Source of the DNA: Bacteroidales bacterium
GTDB taxonomy: Bacteria > Bacteroidota > Bacteroidia > Bacteroidales > P3
Assembly: GCA_012837565.1 (NCBI GenBank)
Contig: DUQY01000286.1
Coordinates: forward strand, 1 to 8,745
Length of the DNA stretch: 8,745 nucleotides
Reading direction: 5' to 3'
The position numbers and the translations under genes were made by a program. The notes under the pieces are model-generated. The model ran no database searches, was not told the DNA's origin, and saw only the letters and a list, made by a program, of their open reading frames with translations. How positions within the stretch are numbered: the stretch's first letter is position 1; the number at the start of each line of letters is the position of its first letter. Below, one piece after another: positions 5,703 through 8,745 of the stretch.

Positions 5703-6081
5703 TAAAAGAAATATAATAATTGTGGTTGTAGTTATTATTATAATTGCGGGTTCGATAATATTATATTTTTCAGACCCCTTTAATAGTCAATTATCACCCA
5801 AATGCTATTTCCACTATCTTACAGGATATAAATGTGTAGGATGTGGTACTCAAAGAGCATTGTATAATATATTACATCTAAGAATATTTGAAGGATTTAA
5901 ATACAACCCTATATTAATAATAGCAATACCCTATATAATCATTCTCTTCTATACTGAATATTTTAATGGTAAATACAAAATGCCAAAACTATATAGAATG
6001 ATATCCTCATATAAAACAATATATGCAATTTTGATAATAATTTTCCTCTATTCCATACTTAGGAATATTTATAATTTCTAA
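5689..6081 (+). CDS. DUF2752 small membrane protein
   Basis: The 130-residue protein has hydrophobic segments at about 8-27, 73-90 and 108-124. Between the first two is the DUF2752 signature: PKCYFHYLTGYKCVGCGTQR at 37-56 followed by Ala57, where the family normally has P.CP...TG..CPGCG.TRA, then an Asn-Pro (73-74) at the start of helix 2. Cys39, Cys49 and Cys52 are kept, while the proline of the usual CPGCG is Val50 here. The family's biochemical role is unknown to me; the cysteine cluster could bind metal or form a disulfide, which is inference. The ATG lies inside the end of the second GYF_2-CD225 gene (14-nt overlap), so translational coupling is likely. The very N-terminus is unusually rich in Ile and Val. 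Confidence 0.83.
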   Translation: MHLFSKRNIIIVVVVIIIIAGSIILYFSDPFNSQLSPKCYFHYLTGYKCVGCGTQRALYNILHLRIFEGFKYNPILIIAIPYIIILFYTEYFNGKYKMPKLYRMISSYKTIYAILIIIFLYSILRNIYNF

Positions 6082-6138
6082 AATAAGATAGTTTTTAACA
6101 AGATAAACCTTATTCAAGCAACCTAGATTTGATATACT

Positions 6139-6150
6139 ATTTTGCAAAAT
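6139..6150. repeat. 12-bp perfect palindrome ATTTTGCAAAAT
   Basis: The sequence is its own reverse complement. It begins 8 nt after the last base of a TAnnTTTG-type octamer (TAGATTTG, 6124-6131), which is where a transcription start would fall. It could be an operator, but palindromes of this size are not rare in AT-rich DNA and no gene starts nearby. Confidence 0.3.
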
Positions 6151-6288
6151 TAATACGAAGGAAGAAAAAATTAAAAAGAAGGAATAAAAAAACGAATTGG
6201 AGATTTGTTTGGTTTATGATGTGTATAATATAGAAAAAGAATAATTGGAGATATTGCTATAACAGAATAATTTTTAATAATCAAAAGG

Positions 6289-6317
6289 TTTTGATTTGGT
6301 TTTTTTTAGTATATTTG
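6289..6317 (+). promoter_or_regulatory. Putative promoter of the pirin gene
   Basis: TATATTTG at 6310-6317 matches the Bacteroidota -7 consensus TAnnTTTG exactly, and is the same octamer as at 4589-4596 on the other strand. TTTTG at 6289-6293 could serve as the -33 element, though the 16-nt spacer is shorter than the usual 19-20 or so. Transcription would start near 6324, about 58 nt before the preferred ATG at 6382. Confidence 0.42.
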
Positions 6318-6322
6318 CTAGG

Positions 6323-6341
6323 TATTAACGAGAGGTTAATA
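6323..6341. promoter_or_regulatory. Interrupted palindrome at the predicted transcription start (possible operator)
   Basis: TATTAAC at 6323-6329 and its reverse complement GTTAATA at 6335-6341 flank the 5-nt spacer GAGAG. The 7-bp arms are perfect. The element begins 6 nt after the predicted -7 box, so a dimeric repressor bound here would block initiation. It could instead form a weak hairpin in the 5' leader. AGAGG inside it also looks like a Shine-Dalgarno sequence for an upstream in-frame ATG at 6343. Confidence 0.4.
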
Positions 6342-6381
6342 GATGTTAGAGATTTTAAATTCAAAAAAAAAACAGATTATA

Positions 6382-7095
6382 ATGAAAACAGTTATTCATA
6401 GAGCAGAGACAAGGGGACATGCTAATCATGGGTGGTTAAATTCTTACCATACATTTAGTTTTGCTAATTATTATGATAGGGATAGAATGCATTTTGGTGT
6501 ATTGCGTGTTATAAATGACGACAGGGTTGAGCCTGGTATGGGTTTTGGTACTCATCCTCACGAAAATATGGAGATTATATCAATTCCTTTAGAAGGTGAC
6601 TTAGAGCATAAGGACAGTATGGGGAATATTGCTATTATTAGAGAGGGTGATGTTCAGGTTATGAGTGCTGGAACTGGTATTACGCATTCTGAGTTTAATA
6701 AAAATAAAGATAGAGTGGTTAAGTTTCTTCAGATTTGGGTATTTCCTAATAAGAGGAGTGTTGAACCTCGATACGATCAAATCTCTATAAGTGATATTGC
6801 AAAGGAAAATGAGTTTTATCAAATCCTATCGCCTAATAAGGATGAAAAAGGAGTATGGATACATCAGGATGCTTGGTTTCATTTAGGAAACTTCGAAAAA
6901 GGTAGGTCCGATATTTATAATATTAAACTTAAGGGTAATGGTGTTTATGCTTTTATTATAGATGGAGATGTTGAGATTAATGGTGAGAAACTCAATAAAA
7001 GAGATGGTATGGGTATTTGGGATGCTGACACATTAGATGTAAAAGCATTAGAAAATTCTCGTGTACTATTGATGGAAGTTCCAATGGATAGATAA
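6382..7095 (+). CDS. Pirin family bicupin protein (YhhW-like)
   Basis: The 237-residue protein is close to the usual pirin length. It opens with HRAETRGHANHGWLNSYHTF and continues with FANYYD, the family N-terminus. The N-terminal cupin has the metal site GTHPHENME (His58, His60) and SAGTGITHSE (His102, Glu104), equivalent to the ligands in human pirin and E. coli YhhW. The C-terminal cupin (about 125-237) lacks an obvious metal site, as expected. Some relatives oxidise quercetin in vitro; the physiological substrate is generally unknown, and I do not assign one. I prefer the ATG at 6382 because it aligns with homologue starts and has an A-rich leader. An in-frame ATG at 6343 preceded by AGAGG would add 13 lysine-rich residues and cannot be excluded. 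The gene is monocistronic by context. Confidence 0.9.
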   Translation: MKTVIHRAETRGHANHGWLNSYHTFSFANYYDRDRMHFGVLRVINDDRVEPGMGFGTHPHENMEIISIPLEGDLEHKDSMGNIAIIREGDVQVMSAGTGITHSEFNKNKDRVVKFLQIWVFPNKRSVEPRYDQISISDIAKENEFYQILSPNKDEKGVWIHQDAWFHLGNFEKGRSDIYNIKLKGNGVYAFIIDGDVEINGEKLNKRDGMGIWDADTLDVKALENSRVLLMEVPMDR

Positions 7096-7101
7096 ATTAT
7101 C

Positions 7102-8745
7102 TTATTCCACTATTATTTCATCTAAGAAGACCCAACTTTTTGCACCCTCGGATGGGTGCCAATATGGTAGTTCTTTTGTTGATTCTATTTCAAACTTAAG
7201 ATATCTAAAATCAATATCCTTTGTAGGGAATATATATTCTCTAATTATTTCTTCGTCTTTCTGAACACTGCCAACAATGACCTCCCCTATCTTCATGTAG
7301 TCTTTTCCATCCTTAGAAACATAGCATTCAACTTTTTGGGGATGTAATATCCAACTTTTTGGAAAATAGAGTGAAGATAGTTTAATGGTTTTATCCTTAA
7401 CTTCCTTCTCAATATCCAATACCAATGAAAAATCAATCCCATTCCAACCCAGCCAATGTATCTTATATTCCGAATCTCCGTTTACTCCATTTGTTATGGT
7501 TGACATTTCTCCCAAACTATAAAGAGGACTTGGTTTTGGATAAGCAATAACATTCTTTCTAAAAGCAGTATTATTTTCAACACTAATATTAATGAAACGT
7601 TTGGTTGATTCATAGTATTCTTTTGGACTTAAATTGCTCTCATTCAAATTTAAGACTTTGGCGTCCTTAGAAGTCAAATAAAACTCCTCAATCATATTAT
7701 TCATATTCTCTTTAAGCATATACTTACCATTTCCATCCTTATAATACCATCCTCTTTCTCCAAACATATCTGCTTTTCCTATCTCCATAATTGCATAAGA
7801 AAGAGGTAGCTTTGCGGTTTTAACTCTTAGTAAGTATTCTGGCTGATTTTTTACCGCTTCTTCTGCTAATTGGAAGAGATTTGAGTATATATCAACCTTA
7901 TCTTGTGAAAGGAATGAATTAGCATAGTCGGTTGGAGGTGCGTAAATATCTAAAAAGACTTTGGACTTTTCTCCATAATATTGCAGTGTGTCAATATATT
8001 GACGAATAAACTTTGAAGCTTTTCCATAATATCCCTCTAAGAACTCATTAATTATAGAATCTTTATCAATATCTATATTCCAAAGTAATTTACTTATTAG
8101 ATAGGTTTTTAGTTCTGCAAACTCATGTCCATTATCAGAATTGGCTTGTTGGAAATGTTGGTATGCATGGTTTTTGATAAAGAACTCAATATTTGGTTTA
8201 AGTACATGAAGATTAGGGAATGGAGATACTGAATATGCAAAATTGACCTCATAGTCCCAAAGAAATATATTATCTGTTATCTTTCCCCAATCCTCTATAT
8301 CTTGTGCAAAGGTTTGAGTATTAGGGTTAGATTTAAGTGCATCTATACCAATATCCTCAATTGTCTTATTCCTATCCTCTTCAATAGTACATAGCATAAT
8401 TTGAACGTTCTTTTCTGGCTTCGTATTCTTTGGTGCCTTCCTTGAATACTGATAAGCAAGGGTTGAAATTGTTTTATCAGGGAAAGCAATTGCTACCTTA
8501 TTAACAAAAGAAATTAATGCACCACTTGGCGACTCTTCCCTCTCATTAATTTCCCTACACTTATCACAAGAACAGTAGGAGAAGTTATCAGTCTGACTTA
8601 CAGACCATACCTTAGCATTAGGTTGCTTAACCATTTCTTCTTTTAGCTTATCTAAAATAATATTTAATACCTCTGGATTGGTCAAACATAATTGATCGTG
8701 CATTCTCTTACCATTGATTAGAGAATAATACTCTGGATGATTTTC
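7102..8745 (-). CDS. DUF4838 protein with C-terminal discoidin-like domain (partial, 5' end beyond right edge)
   Basis: The frame is open to the window edge: 14 codons (ENHPEYYSLINGKR) precede the first in-window Met at 8703, so that Met is internal and 547 residues are visible. 'HPEYYSLINGKR...QLCLTNPEV' and 'WSVSQTDN.YC.C..C..I.E.E...G.L..FVN' followed by 'STLAYQYSRKAPK' are hallmark DUF4838 stretches, including a CxCxxC cluster near visible residues 58-63. DUF4838 proteins are probable carbohydrate-active enzymes related to the alpha-glucuronidase fold; the specific glycan is unknown. The last 120 or so residues (WLGWNG, then DFSLVLDIEK, then SWILHPQKVECYVSKDGKDY, ending SWVFLDEIIVE) resemble an F5/8 type C (discoidin) carbohydrate-binding domain. 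A signal peptide and N-terminal domain presumably lie outside. The stop is 6 nt from the convergent pirin stop. Confidence 0.85.
   Translation of the reverse strand, partial: ENHPEYYSLINGKRMHDQLCLTNPEVLNIILDKLKEEMVKQPNAKVWSVSQTDNFSYCSCDKCREINEREESPSGALISFVNKVAIAFPDKTISTLAYQYSRKAPKNTKPEKNVQIMLCTIEEDRNKTIEDIGIDALKSNPNTQTFAQDIEDWGKITDNIFLWDYEVNFAYSVSPFPNLHVLKPNIEFFIKNHAYQHFQQANSDNGHEFAELKTYLISKLLWNIDIDKDSIINEFLEGYYGKASKFIRQYIDTLQYYGEKSKVFLDIYAPPTDYANSFLSQDKVDIYSNLFQLAEEAVKNQPEYLLRVKTAKLPLSYAIMEIGKADMFGERGWYYKDGNGKYMLKENMNNMIEEFYLTSKDAKVLNLNESNLSPKEYYESTKRFINISVENNTAFRKNVIAYPKPSPLYSLGEMSTITNGVNGDSEYKIHWLGWNGIDFSLVLDIEKEVKDKTIKLSSLYFPKSWILHPQKVECYVSKDGKDYMKIGEVIVGSVQKDEEIIREYIFPTKDIDFRYLKFEIESTKELPYWHPSEGAKSWVFLDEIIVE

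Larger units (their letters stand above)
6082..6381. other. Intergenic region between DUF2752 and pirin genes (300 bp)
   Basis: This is an AT-rich region with no convincing gene. It holds a possible -7 octamer TAGATTTG (6124-6131) followed by a 12-bp perfect palindrome (6139-6150), a 10-bp direct repeat AATTGGAGAT (6195-6204 and 6243-6252), and near its end the putative pirin promoter and palindrome listed separately. I find no clear rho-independent terminator after the DUF2752 gene. The A-rich run just before 6382 serves as the likely ribosome-binding leader of the pirin gene. Confidence 0.5.

Noticed and set aside
6082..6114. AATAAG...CTTATT inverted repeat after the DUF2752 stop as a terminator
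   Set aside because: The arms are 6 bp of mostly A-T pairs around a 21-nt loop, with no T-run after. A similar pair occurs at 4608-4634, so it is probably background.
6195..6252. 10-bp direct repeat AATTGGAGAT, copies 48 nt apart
   Set aside because: It occurs only twice, is short and AT-rich, and does not line up with a promoter or gene start. I cannot separate it from chance.
6601..6822. Minus-strand open frame of 73 codons
   Set aside because: It is antisense to the pirin gene, inside its conserved metal-binding cupin.
7142..7159. Hairpin GCACCC-TCGGAT-GGGTGC near the pirin/DUF4838 junction as a terminator
   Set aside because: It is inside the DUF4838 coding sequence (encoding WHPSEGA), and no T-run follows it on either strand in the correct direction. 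It is more likely a coding coincidence.
8701..8703. Met at 8703 as the real start of the DUF4838 gene
   Set aside because: The frame stays open for 14 more codons to the edge, and those codons carry the conserved family stretch HPEYYSLINGKR, so the gene continues beyond the window.

Overview
The window looks like chromosomal DNA of a member of the Bacteroidota, probably Bacteroidales or a relative. The evidence is strong AT bias, A/T-rich leaders with few Shine-Dalgarno sequences, Bacteroidota-type -7 octamers (TAnnTTTG), and a gene content typical of that phylum: a YwqK/MORN-repeat secreted protein, a DUF4199 pair, GYF_2-CD225 proteins, DUF2752 and DUF4838. I see no tRNA, rRNA, CRISPR array, insertion sequence or attachment site. 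No stretch longer than about 300 bases lacks a gene.

Region 1 (minus strand, 4544 down to 1) is a tightly packed, probably single transcription unit. In order of transcription it holds two DUF4199 membrane proteins, a polyprenyl-phosphate-type family 2 glycosyltransferase, sedoheptulose-7-phosphate isomerase GmhA, a GmhB-like HAD phosphatase, a secreted YwqK/MORN-repeat protein, and the first 56 codons of a secreted protein that runs off the left edge and resembles the N-terminus of M6-type metalloproteases. Gaps are 2 to 29 nt, with one 17-nt overlap. GmhA plus a GmhB-like phosphatase next to a membrane glycosyltransferase suggests supply of a heptose-type sugar for an envelope glycan. The kinase and nucleotidyltransferase of that pathway are not in the window.

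Region 2 (plus strand, 4720 to 6081) is divergent from region 1 across a 175-bp spacer. It holds two tandem paralogues, each with an N-terminal GYF_2 (DUF4339) domain and a C-terminal CD225/dispanin membrane domain, followed by an overlapping DUF2752 membrane protein. The paralogues share a 68-bp block that is identical even at synonymous sites, although the flanks have diverged. This is the best candidate in the window for recent gene conversion.

Region 3 holds a plus-strand pirin-family cupin (6382 to 7095), preceded by a putative promoter and a 7-5-7 palindrome. It converges, with only 6 nt between the stop codons, on a minus-strand DUF4838 protein with a discoidin-like C-terminus. That gene is open through the right edge and so lacks its N-terminus here.
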